A stretch of DNA of 64,000 nucleotides from Prorocentrum cordatum (Eukaryota > Sar > Dinophyceae > Prorocentrales > Prorocentraceae), in the NCBI GenBank assembly GCA_963575745.1, contig CAUYUJ010011181.1, forward strand, positions 283,271-347,270. The letters are read 5' to 3'. Both the position numbers and the translations under genes were made by a program. Each line of letters begins with the position of its first letter. The first letter of the stretch is position 1. Below, piece by piece: positions 53,245 to 62,500 of the stretch. The notes beneath the pieces are model-generated. The model did no database searches. It was not told the DNA's origin and worked only from the letters and a program-made list of their open reading frames with translations.

Positions 53245-53391
53245 ACGAAAAAGCAGACTTATCGGACTTATAAGATATAAGTTACATATAAGTAAGATAT
53301 AAGTAAACTAGTTTTGATGAAGATGCTAGATATAAGTAAGAAGAAGTAACATACATGCAGCATGTAACATACGTCAACGCCATCACCAACG
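53245..53391 (-). repeat. Right terminal inverted repeat of element 1
   Basis: The inner block 53245-53270 is the exact complement of 39622-39647. The outer block 53368-53391 complements 39363-39386 with two mismatches. The AT-rich centre contains repeated ATATAAGTAA words. The GGAACC satellite restarts directly after the terminal CAACG at TGAGGGGGGAGG. Confidence 0.85.
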
Positions 53392-54050
53392 TGAGGGGGG
53401 AGGGGTGGTCCGGAACCGGAACCGGAACCGGCACGGGACGCGTGGAGAGGGATAGGGATGAGGGATGATCCCTAAACGGAACCAGAACCGGAACCGGAAC
53501 CGGAACCAGAGCAGCGCGCGCTGCCTGAGGAAGGGGGGGGTGGTCCGGAACCGGAACCGGAACTGGAACCGGCACCGGACGCATTGAGAGGGATCGGGAT
53601 ATGATCCCCAACCGGAACTGGAGCCGGAACCAGAACCGGAACCGGAACCGGAACCAGAGCAGCGCGCGCTGCCTGAGGGGGAAGGGGTGGCCCGGAACCG
53701 GAACCGGAACCGGACGCATGGAGAGGGATATAGAGATAAGGGATGATGATCCCTATCCGGAACCGGAACCGGGACCGGAACTGGAACCAGAGCAGAGCGC
53801 GCGCTGCCTGAGGGGGGAGGGGTGGTCCGGAACCGGAGCCGGAACTGGAACCGGGACCACAGCAGCGCGCGCTGCCTGAGCGGGGGGGTGATCCGGAACC
53901 GGAAGCGGAACCGGAAACGGCACCGGGCGCATGGGGAGGGATAGGGACGAGGGATGATCCCTGACAGGTTGATCCCTAGCGAGAACCGGAACCGGAACCG
54001 GAACTGGAACCGGAACCAGAGCAGCGCGCGCTGCCTGATGGGGTGGGGTC
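53392..54050 (+). repeat. GGAACC satellite, right part
   Basis: About five higher-order units, each with TGAGGGGGGAGGGGTGGTCC, GGAACC hexamers, GGACGCATGGAGAGGGATAG, GATGATCCCTAACC, hexamers, and AGAGCAGCGCGCGCTGCC. The array ends near 54050, where a unit reads CTGATGGGGTGGGGTCATCC. Confidence 0.9.
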
Positions 54051-54179
54051 ATCCGGCTGACCTCGGTCGGCTGGCCCTAACTGAGACTTCAATTTTTCGC
54101 TGCTGGACGGCGCCCCGCCGGGAAAGCCAGAGCAGGAGCACGATGCACGGAACACGACGGCATGCATGCCGTCCCCCCA

Positions 54180-54385
54180 CCCTTTCGGCACACCCCTCAC
54201 AAGGATCACGGCCCCATAAGGATCCCCACCAAAGGCTTAAGTAGGAGGGCCCGCATGCAGTAACCCCACAGTTTCGGCATTGCCCTCACGCGGACCATGG
54301 CCCCATAGGGAGCTCCACCGAAGACTTAAGTAGGAGGGCCCGCGTGCGGTCACTCCACCATTTCGGCACACCCCTCACGAGGAGT
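54180..54385 (-). repeat. Relic of the 90-bp-repeat family
   Basis: Two decayed units in reverse orientation: TTCGGCACACCCCTCAC, GGCCCCATAAGGATCCC, GAGCTCCACCGAAGACT and GGAGGGCCCGC words. No element ends are visible. 54390-54680 continues with GTGCCAGTTGTGC- and GTTGCGCCAG-like words and no gene. Confidence 0.6.
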
Positions 54386-54694
54386 TTGGCCAGCTGCGCA
54401 AGCTGCGCCAGTTGCGCCAGTTGGTTGTCGCAGTTTAGCGACAGTTGCACCAGATGTGCCGCTTGCGCCAGTGGGTGCGCCGAAATCCACGGGGGGACGC
54501 TCTGCGGACCCTGCCAATGCTGAGACCTGTTGTGCCAGTTGTGCTAGTCGAGCCCTTATTGAGCCACGAAACGAGTGAGCGCTGTGCCGAAAACCTCGGA
54601 GTGGCGCTCTGCGCACCCTGCCGATACTGGGACCTGTTGTGCCGGCTGTTTGAGGCTCGACCCTACCACTGCTTCGGCCTGTGATGCCAGTTGT

Positions 54695-54765
54695 CGTCGG
54701 CCGACGACTCCGACGACGACGACGACAACGACGACGACGACAGCCACGACTCCGACACCGACGAA

Positions 54766-54801
<36 letters not shown>

Positions 54802-55175
54802 AACTCCGATGACGATGACAACGACGACGACTCCGACGACTCCGACGACTCCGATGATGACCCCGACAACGACGACGACCCCATCGCTGCGATAAGATAT
54901 GACCACCGCTGCGGACACAGTCCAGGCCTAGCTGAGACTAGGTGGGCCAGGCAGTGGCCACAGAAATCTAACGTGTCTGGAGCCGCAAAGGCTGCGATAG
55001 GACACGGGAAGGGGGAGCCGCAGCAGATGCAGCGGCACGGGTAAGAAGAAAAATATGAAGAAGAAGAAGAAGAAGAAGAAAGAAGCTGATGATGATGACG
55101 AAGAATAACAATAAGACAAAAAGAAGGAAGTCGAGGAAGAAAAAAGAGGAGGGGAGCGTGAGCATGCACAGAAGG
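54695..55175. repeat. (GAC)n and (GAA)n microsatellites
   Basis: GACGAC/TCCGACGAC triplets at 54700-54880 and AAGAAG/GATGATGATGACG runs at 55050-55150. All frames across them are homopolymeric artefacts. Confidence 0.9.
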
Positions 55176-55429
55176 GGCGAACGCCTCGGGAGGGAAGGCC
55201 CGCAAAAGCATCCGGAACGACCCAATACGGTTTCAGAGGACCCCTGCACTGTCCCGGAAGGCACAAAGCAAACCTCAAGACGGTCGACGAAGGCCTGAAG
55301 ATGGTACCAAAGGGGCCCAAGGGCCCAAGTGAAGCGCCATGCAGGACTCCATGACAATCCGAGGACAGGCATAACCAGGCCAATGTGGCCCGTCGAAGAG
55401 CCACGATAAAAGGCGTCACACGTTACAGC

Positions 55430-55813
55430 CGTCCTTGTCGACGTCATCCTCCTCGTCAGCATCACCACCATCCCCGTCCTCATCGTCAAGATCAACAAAA
55501 TATCACAATGATCCCCTCCACTCTGACTGGCCCCGTCACCGTGACCTTCGCCATCACCATAACCGTGAGCAGCATGATTTTCATCGTCGTCGCCTCCACC
55601 ACCACCGCAATCGTCGTTTTCGTCATCAGAACTGTCGTTGCCATCGTCACCGATATCATGATATGCACCTCCTCCTCATCCTCCTGCTCCTTCTCCTCCT
55701 CCTCCTCCACCTCCTCCTCATCGACATCACCATCATCAGCATTGCCATAATGACCATCGACATCGTCATCATCTGCATCAGCACCATGATCGTCACCATC
55801 ACCATGAGCGGCG

Positions 55814-55860
<47 letters not shown>

Positions 55861-55990
55861 GTCGTCCTCGTCGTCCTCGTCGTCGTCGCCGTCGTCATCA
55901 TCATCGTCATCTTCGTCGTCGTCATCATCATCGTCATCATCACCATCATCGTCATCATCATCATCATCAGCAGCAACATCATCATCTCAT
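55430..55990. repeat. (ATC/CTC/GTC)n triplet region
   Basis: Triplet repeats with changing third letter (CATCATCAT, CTCCTCCTC, GTCGTCGTC) over 560 bp. The open frames read poly-Ile, poly-Ser and poly-Met. No gene. Confidence 0.9.
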
Positions 55991-56029
55991 GTGTCGTCGG
56001 CGCCGTCACCGACAAAGTCCCGTCGAGGG

Positions 56030-56312
56030 GATACGAAACCGTTTTCCTGGGAACCGTTTCCCCGGAACCGCTTCCCCGGGACCTCCCCGGAGGACCGTTT
56101 CCCAGGAGACCTCTTCCCTGGGGACCGCTTCCCCGGAGCAGCGTTTCCCCGGGACCGTTTCCCCTGTTCCGTTTCCCCGGGAACGCTTGCCCGGAACCGT
56201 TTCCCCCCGATCCGTTTCCCCGGAGCCGGTTCCCCAGAACCGTTTCCCCGCAGCCGGTTCCCCTGGACCGTTTCCCCGGTGCACCGTTTCTCCAGAACCG
56301 CTTCCCTGGAAC
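56030..56312 (+). repeat. CCGTTTCCCCGG degenerate tandem repeat
   Basis: About 20 imperfect 10-13 bp units (ACCGTTTCCCCGG, ACCGCTTCCCCGG, AGCGGTTCCCC). They translate as Pro/Arg/Phe/Ser repeats in all plus frames and as Gly/Asn/Glu on the other strand. Confidence 0.85.
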
Positions 56313-56317
56313 TGGGT

Positions 56318-57245
56318 CGGGCTCGGGTCGGTCGGACGGGACATTCAAACAGAATGCATCATCGAGTTGGCACGCGAATACCCAAACGGGCGGGACGGGT
56401 CTGGCGGGCGAGGCCCGAACGGGCGGACCCAAACGGGCGGGGCGGGTCGGGTCGGGCGGGCGGGACATTCAAGTAGAATGCATCATCGAGTTGGCACGCG
56501 AGTACCCTAACGAGCGGGACGAGACCGGCGGGCGGGCGGACCCTAACGGACGGGACGGGTCGGGTCGGGTCGGGCGGACCCTCACGGGCGGGACGGGTCG
56601 GGTCGGGCGGGACATTAAAGAATGATGCACCATCGAGTTGGCACGCGAGTACCTTAACGGGCGAGACGGTCCCGGCGGGCGGGCGGACCCTAACGGGCGG
56701 GACGGGTCGGGTCGGGCGGGCGGACCCTAGCGGGAAAGGTCGGGTCGGGTCGGGCGTGCGGGACATTAAAGTATGATGCGCCATCGAATTGGCACGCGAG
56801 TGCCCTCACGGGCGGGACGGGTCCGGCGGCCCCGACCCTAGCGGGCGGGACGGGTCGGGTCGGGCGTGCGGGACATTAAAGAATGATGCACCATCGAGTT
56901 GGCACGCGAAAGCCCTAACGAGCGGGACGGGTCGGGTCGGGTCGGGCGGACCCTAACAGGCGGGACGGGTCGGGTCGGGCGTGCGGGACAATAAAGAATG
57001 ATGCACCATCGAGTTGGCACGCGAATACCCTAACGAGCGGGACGGGTCGGGCGGGCGGACCGTAACGGGCGCGACGGGTCGGGTCGGGCGGGCGGACCCT
57101 AACGGGCGTGTCGGGTCGGGTCGGGCGGGCGGGACATTAAAGTATGATGCATCATCGAGTTGGCACGCGAGTACCCTAACGGGCGGGACGGGTCCGGCGG
57201 GCGGGCGAACGGGTCGGGTCGAGCGGACGGGACATACAATAATGG
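56318..57245 (+). repeat. Tandem array of ~110-150 bp units, GGGCGGGACGGGTC-rich
   Basis: Each unit has an A/T-containing word (ACATTAAAGTATGATGC then ATCGAGTTGGCACGCGA), TACCCTAACGGGCGGGACGG, and a variable number of GGTCGGGTCGGGCGG repeats. The anchor ATCGAGTTGGCACGCGA occurs about seven times between 56355 and 57170. The G-rich strand could form G-quadruplexes. CCCTAACGGG is not a telomere repeat. Confidence 0.85.
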
Positions 57246-57249
57246 GTCG

Positions 57250-58060
57250 CCTTGGCAGATGGGCAGTTACGGGCCAAGGATGGTCGCCACTTGAGCAAAC
57301 TATACGGATGGTTCCCCCCCACCAGCCATCCTGGGCGTAGGTGGTCTGGCGAGTTTCCTCTTCCATCTTTCCCCGTCTTCCCCTTCGGGGAGGGTTTCCC
57401 CCCCCCCTCCCCCTCGCCCCTGGACCTGGGCGGGGGATGGGGGGGGGCGCGGGCGGTGAGAGCGTCCAAGATGGCCGAAAATGGCGCCAACAGGGACTCG
57501 GAGAGCCCAGTGTGACCTCCAAGATGGCTCAAGATAGCCCAACATGCCTCAAGATGGTTCTCAAGATGCTCCAACAGGCCCGAAGACCGCCCCAGGACAG
57601 CTCCAAGTAGCCACGGAGCCAGCCAAGGAGACCCTCCAAGAGCCCAATATCCCTCGAGTACGAGTGAAAATATCAATGTTTTTGTTGTTTTCTCGTCTTT
57701 TCGCTTCCGATGGCTTTCCGAGGCCTCAAGATGGCTCCAAGAAACCCTGAAACAAATCCCAAATAGAGACCCGAGATGGCTCCCAAAACGACCCTAATAG
57801 CGCCCAAGAGCGCTCCAACAGCGCCCCCGCAGAGGTCCAAGATGTGATCCCTGGGCATCCCGAGGGGGGCCCGTAATGAGGGAACCCCCTTGTTTGATCG
57901 ATGTACTCCAAGATGGCCACAAGTGCGCCCCCAAGGTTCCGACACGCGTCAGGAAGCCATGGGTTTGGGATTTTTCTGGGGGGGTAGTGGCAATCTACGT
58001 TCGAAACGGGGCTCTGGACCGAAGAGCAAGACCATAGGGCGCCCGTCTTTTACGGAAGCG
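57250..58060. other. Spacer with CAAGATGGCC-like decamers
   Basis: No gene. From 57460 on, AAGATGGCC/CCAAGATGGCTC words appear with GGTTCTCAAGATGCTCC, an outlying part of the repeat style that dominates 59.5-64 kb. A word ATCAATGTTTTTGTTGTTTT at 57672 resembles the A/T blocks of that macrosatellite. Confidence 0.5.
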
Positions 58061-58092
58061 CTTCCCGCAGGAAAAATGAATCATGTCTCTTA

Positions 58093-58522
58093 CTATCACG
58101 TGATCTGGATCGACTCGACGGCTTCCAGGCGAGGTGTCCCCGGAGAATCTACAACATCCCGCCAGCGTTCGTCTCTCGAATCAGCAATGTCCAGGTGCGA
58201 GCGACAGCACAAACACAAAAGCTATCAATTGTTCTAATGCAGCGGCAATTGAAGTACTACTGTGAAGTGGCGAAGTCTCCTTCGACGGCATTTCCAAAGA
58301 CAATGGTACTTGAGTCTATTGAGCAGTGGCCCACGCTTGAGCTTGTCCCCTGGAAGTGGAAAGACATCCTTCGCAAAAGAGGACGACCACGATTACAATG
58401 GACAACTTACATGCACGCCCGGGCTCTGAGCGCAGCGGGGAACGGTTCGGAACGCTTATACAAGATTTGTTGCAGTCCACGCAGTGGAACGCAGCAGTCG
58501 ATCAGTACACGCAGACATTATG
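58093..58522 (+). pseudogene. 3' fragment of a non-LTR retrotransposon polyprotein, frameshifted
   Basis: The plus frame reads DLDRLDGFQARCPRRIYNIP, FVSRISNVQVRATAQTQKLS, MQRQLKYYCEVAKSPS, then RKRGRPRLQWTTYMHA. The LDGFQxRCLRxIxxIP...S-x-x-S-N-x-x-V...RQLxYxxxVAR...RGRPR-x-W order is that of the region after the reverse transcriptase in dinoflagellate LINE-type elements (from memory of the family). After KICC the frame is lost. One base away it continues as QSTQWNAAVDQYTQTL and a TGA at 58520, so a single-base frameshift is present. The upstream reverse transcriptase and endonuclease are missing. This is a dead, 5'-truncated copy on the plus strand, as expected from incomplete reverse transcription. 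Confidence 0.7.
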
Positions 58523-58779
58523 AATATGTTTGCCTTCTGTGCCTTTTCCTTCCCCTCCCTCCCTCCCTCCTTCCCTCCCTCCACCCCTCCCCCGGAATGC
58601 TGCGCAGGTTTCCCTCGCACTTCGCTGGCACAAAGGAGGCAACGATTTCACCGAGGCACTATGCAGCTGTTACTTTGCATGTTCGTGCACGCCTCCCCAC
58701 ATGTCTGTATATTCTGGATTGCCGAATCTTTTGCCGATGCGCCGTCTACGCGCGGCCTTTTCCAGTCCAGTCCAGTCTC

Positions 58780-59075
58780 TGAAGGTCTCGCATGCTTCCC
58801 CGATTGCGGAAAAACGCCTGGCGGGGAGCTGACCAGGGCTTCAAAACTGGTGAGAGTTTCACCGATAACTCTCAGAAGGTCTCACATGCTTCCCCGATTG
58901 CGGAAAAACGCCTGGCGGGGAGCTGACCAGGGCTTCATGCGGAAGGAGGAGCGTATCATGAAAAACCGGACGTTCTGACGAGCAACGCGGTCCGAAGCTT
59001 TGCGAACGTTCTGACGAGCAAGCGTATCATGAAAAACCGGTCCGAAGCTTTGCGGACGTTCTGACTAGCAACGCG
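58780..59075 (+). repeat. Short direct duplications
   Basis: CATGCTTCCCCGATTGCGG through GAGCTGACCAGGGCTTC occurs at about 58789 and 58878 (spacing about 89 bp). The adjoining AGCGTATCATGAAAAACCGG and AAGCTTTGCG-GACGTTCTGAC blocks occur twice between 58950 and 59070. It is local tandem duplication without a gene. Confidence 0.85.
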
Positions 59076-59147
59076 CTGACAGTTCCACTGCAGCACCTGC
59101 GAAGTCAAACGACATGGGTCGTACTCCATCTGTCGAGCCACGTGGCC

Positions 59148-59152
59148 TGCGT

Positions 59153-59185
<33 letters not shown>

Positions 59186-59195
59186 CTGATGATGC

Positions 59196-59237
<42 letters not shown>

Positions 59238-59240
59238 TGC
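59148..59240. repeat. (ATG)n/(ACG)n microsatellite
   Basis: About 15 GAT triplets followed by about 14 GAC/ACG triplets. Confidence 0.95.
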
Positions 59241-59514
59241 TGGTGCCGATAGAAGCCGAGAGTCTGTATTGTCTCTCTTTCTCTTTTACTATGTTGAGAA
59301 TCTCTCTCTGTGTCGATCTCTCGCCTCTCTACCAATCATGACTTCCGTCTCATATCCGCCACCGAGCCTCGAGGCACGAAGTGGGGTGTCCTCAGGTCCT
59401 CAAGGGTCACCTGCTCTCTCTACTCAGGACTGGGGAATTCTAATATTTTAAAGGCTGGGGGCCTAAATTCTCACACGTTCCCGGCGTTCCCGCGCGCTCT
59501 CGCGCGCTTTTGGG

Positions 59515-62500
59515 CTCGGTCGCATGGATTCCCCAGAGGCCACAAGGCCACAAGACATGCTAGGAGGGCCTCATGAAACGCCCAGGAGGCCTCCACGACA
59601 GCCCAAGAGTGCTCCAAGATGCCCAAGATGGCCCCAAGAGTGCCCAAGAGACCCCAAAGAAGCCCCAGGAGCGCTCCAACAGGACCCCGAGAAGGCCCAA
59701 ACAGACAAAAAACATGGATGAGTCTTGTGTTGGTCGTTGTTTTTCGTGTTCTCGCGTTTTCGGGCTTCCGACGCTCCAAGATGGCCACAGAGGCCCCAAA
59801 GACCGCCCCAGGACGGCCCAAGAGGCCCCTCAGAGGTTCCGAAGACAGCCCAAGAGTATCCCAAAACGGCCAAACAGGTGCCCACAGTCGCCCCAAGACG
59901 CCCCTCTTACCCAAAAGGGTGAACACGAACCAGGAATTCGAGCCTGCCGCCCCGAGGAAGGGGCCCCCACGAGGCCGCAAGAGGCCCCCAAGAGACCCCA
60001 AGAGATCCCCTAGAGGCCCCACGAGGCCCCCAAGAGGCCCCAAAAGAGACCCCAAGAGGCCCCCAAACGGCGCCTTAGAGCCCTCGAAACTGCTTCTAAG
60101 TAACACCCAAAAAGGCCTGTAACCCACAACCCAGGCACGGTGGCGGGATGGGCCGAAGGCCACTAGATCCGCCGCCCCCTGCTTGCAGGGGTGCCTGGCG
60201 TGTTAGATTTTATCGGTTTTGGTTTTGGTTCTTTTTCTAAAAGAACTCCCCAGTGGGCTTCGGCCCGTCCCGCCGGCCACCCGGAAAGGATGCCCAGGAG
60301 CTCAATTCCCCAATTTCCTGCCCCAGACGGTTCCAAGATGGCCTCCAAGATGCCTCTAAGACGGCCAGGATGGTCTCTAAGACGGCTAAGATGGCCTTAT
60401 GATGCCTCCAAGACGGTCCAAGACGGCCTCCAAAACGGCCCAAGAGAGTCCAAGACGGCCCAAGACGGCCCAAGAGGCCCCCCAGAGGCCTCCCAGACGG
60501 CCCAAGAGGCCTCCAAGAGGTCCTCCAGGAGAGTCCGAAGAGGCCAAAATCATTGATTTTCCCTTGGTTTTTGAAGGATTTTGGCATTTGCGCCTTTTCG
60601 GCTCTCCGACGGCTCAAGACGGCCCAAGAAGCCCCCAAGATCGCCCAAGAGGCCCCCAAGAGAGCCCCATGATGGCCCAAGTGGCCTCCAAGATGGCCCC
60701 TAGAGGGCCCCAAGACGGCCCAAGAGGCCTCCAACACGCCCAAGATGGCCTCCAAGACGCCCAAGATGGCCTCCAAGACGGCCCTGGAGCATTCCAAGCG
60801 GGCCCCAAGTCGGCCCATAGAGGCCCCCCAAACGGCTTCCGACGGCTTCAGACGTGCCAGGAACCCACCAAGATGGCCGAAGTTGGCTCGAAGCTGGCCC
60901 GAGACGGCCCAAAAAGCCCCAAAGATCGCCCAAAGCTTGCCCAAGAGGCCTCCAAGACGGCCAAGATGACCTTCAAGATGCCCACGTGTTCCCCGAAGGC
61001 TTTCCAAACCGATTCGGGGAACACGTGGTCCGATAGCTTGGCAGGTCTGGCCTCAACGTTCGGCCACATAGGCGCTTCCAAAAAGGCAGGGGGCGGCGGT
61101 GATTCGCCGTAGGCGTCTTCGATCCGCCGCCCCCTGCTTGCCACAGGGGTGCACGGCGTGCTGGATGTTTCAGGTTTGGTTTTGGTTCTTTTTCTAAAAG
61201 AACTCCCCAGTGGGCTTCGGCCCGTCCCGCCGGCCACCCGCAAGTTTCCGAAAATCCATCTGTCAATGCCTTTGTTGCCCCAACTTGGCCCAAGATGGCC
61301 TCCAAGACGGCCAAGATGGCCCAAGATGGCCTCCAAGATGCTTCCAAGACGGCCAAGATGGCCTCCAAGACGGGTAAGATGGCTCCAAGATGCACCCAAG
61401 ACGGCCCAAGATGGCCTCAAGATGGTCTAAGACGGCCCAAAAGGCCCGCAAAAGGCCTCCAAGACGGCCCAAGAGCCCTCCAAGACGCCCTCCAGGAAGG
61501 CCCGAATAGGTTAAAATCATTGATTTTCCTTAGGTTGTTCAAGGATTTTGGCATGTTCTTCTTTTCAGCTCTCCGACGGCCCCAAGACGGCCCAAGAGGT
61601 CCCCAACATCGCCCCAACAGCACCCAAGAGGCCTCCAAGATGGCCCCATGACGGCCCAAGAGGCCCCCAAGAAGGCCCCAAGAGGAGCCTCAAGACGGCC
61701 CAAGAGGCCTCCAAGACGCCCAAGATGGCCTCCAAGACGGCCAAGATGGCCCAAGATGGCCTCCAAGATGCCTCCAAGACGGCCAAGATGGCCTCCAAGA
61801 CGGGTAAGATGGCTCCAAGATGCACCCAAGACGGTCCAAGATGGCCTCAAGATGGTCTAAGACGGCCCAAAAGGCCGGCAAAAGGCCCAGGAAGGCCACA
61901 GAGAGGCCCCCAACCCAGCCCAGACGGCGTCAGGCAGAACAGGAAGGCCGCAAGGCATCCAAAGAGGCCCCCAAGATGCTTCCAAGACCGCACATGTGGC
62001 CCAATATAAACCCAGAGTAGCCAAAAAGGCTCTCAAGAGACCTCCTCCTCCATTCCCCCCCTTCCTATCTCTCCTCTCCTCCCCGTCCTCCCCCACGTGT
62101 TCCCCGAAGGCTGTAAAGACCGATTCGGGGAACATATGGCCCAATAACTTTGCAGACCTCTGGCCACAGCAGTCGGCCGCATCGGCGCTTCCGAAAGGGC
62201 AGGGGGCGGCGGTGATTCGCCGTAGGCGTCTTCGATCCGCCGCCCCATGTCGCTTCAGCAAAGGGGTGCCCGGCGTGCTGAATCCTCTCGGTTTTGGTTT
62301 TGGTTCTTTTTCCAAAAGAACTCTCCAAGTGGGCTCCGGCGCGTCCCGCCGGGGCCGCGGAAGGCCCGGAAACGAGCTCAACGACCGCAACAAATCCTCC
62401 AAGATGGCTCAAGAAACGGCCGTTTCGCTCGGGACATCCTCAACAAATCGCTAACATGGCCCAAGATGGCCTCCAAGTCCGCCCAACATGGTCCAAGATG

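Larger units (their letters stand above)
39363..53391 (+). mobile_element. Giant TIR element 1: 14,029 bp, five genes, transposase-like protein
   Basis: The left end CTTTGGTGATGGCGTTGAC and the right end (complement CGTTGGTGATGGCGTTGAC) match at 22 of 24 bases. An inner 26-bp block is repeated exactly inverted (39622-39647 and 53245-53270), with AT-rich DNA between. Both flanks are the same GGAACC satellite in the same orientation. Left ...CAGCC-TG plus right TG-AGGGG restores one intact unit (CTGCCTGAGG) with TG present twice, which is a 2-bp target duplication. Inside are five plus-strand genes starting at 40506, 42911, 44744, 47498 and 50578. All six spacers carry GGCGG-N2CA-CCGCC palindromes. 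The neighbouring block codes on the other strand. The ends and the 2-bp duplication fit an EnSpm/CACTA-like transposon, but the terminal bases are not CACTA. Confidence 0.85.

Noticed and set aside
39623-53269. The inverted 26-bp block as a chance match
   Set aside because: 26 exact bases in inverted orientation, paired with a second 22/24 inverted match at the outer ends and a restored satellite unit, cannot reasonably be chance.
56318-57245. CCCTAACGGG words as a telomere-like repeat
   Set aside because: The unit is long and G/C-rich, and it lacks the short TTTAGGG-type period expected of dinoflagellate telomeres.
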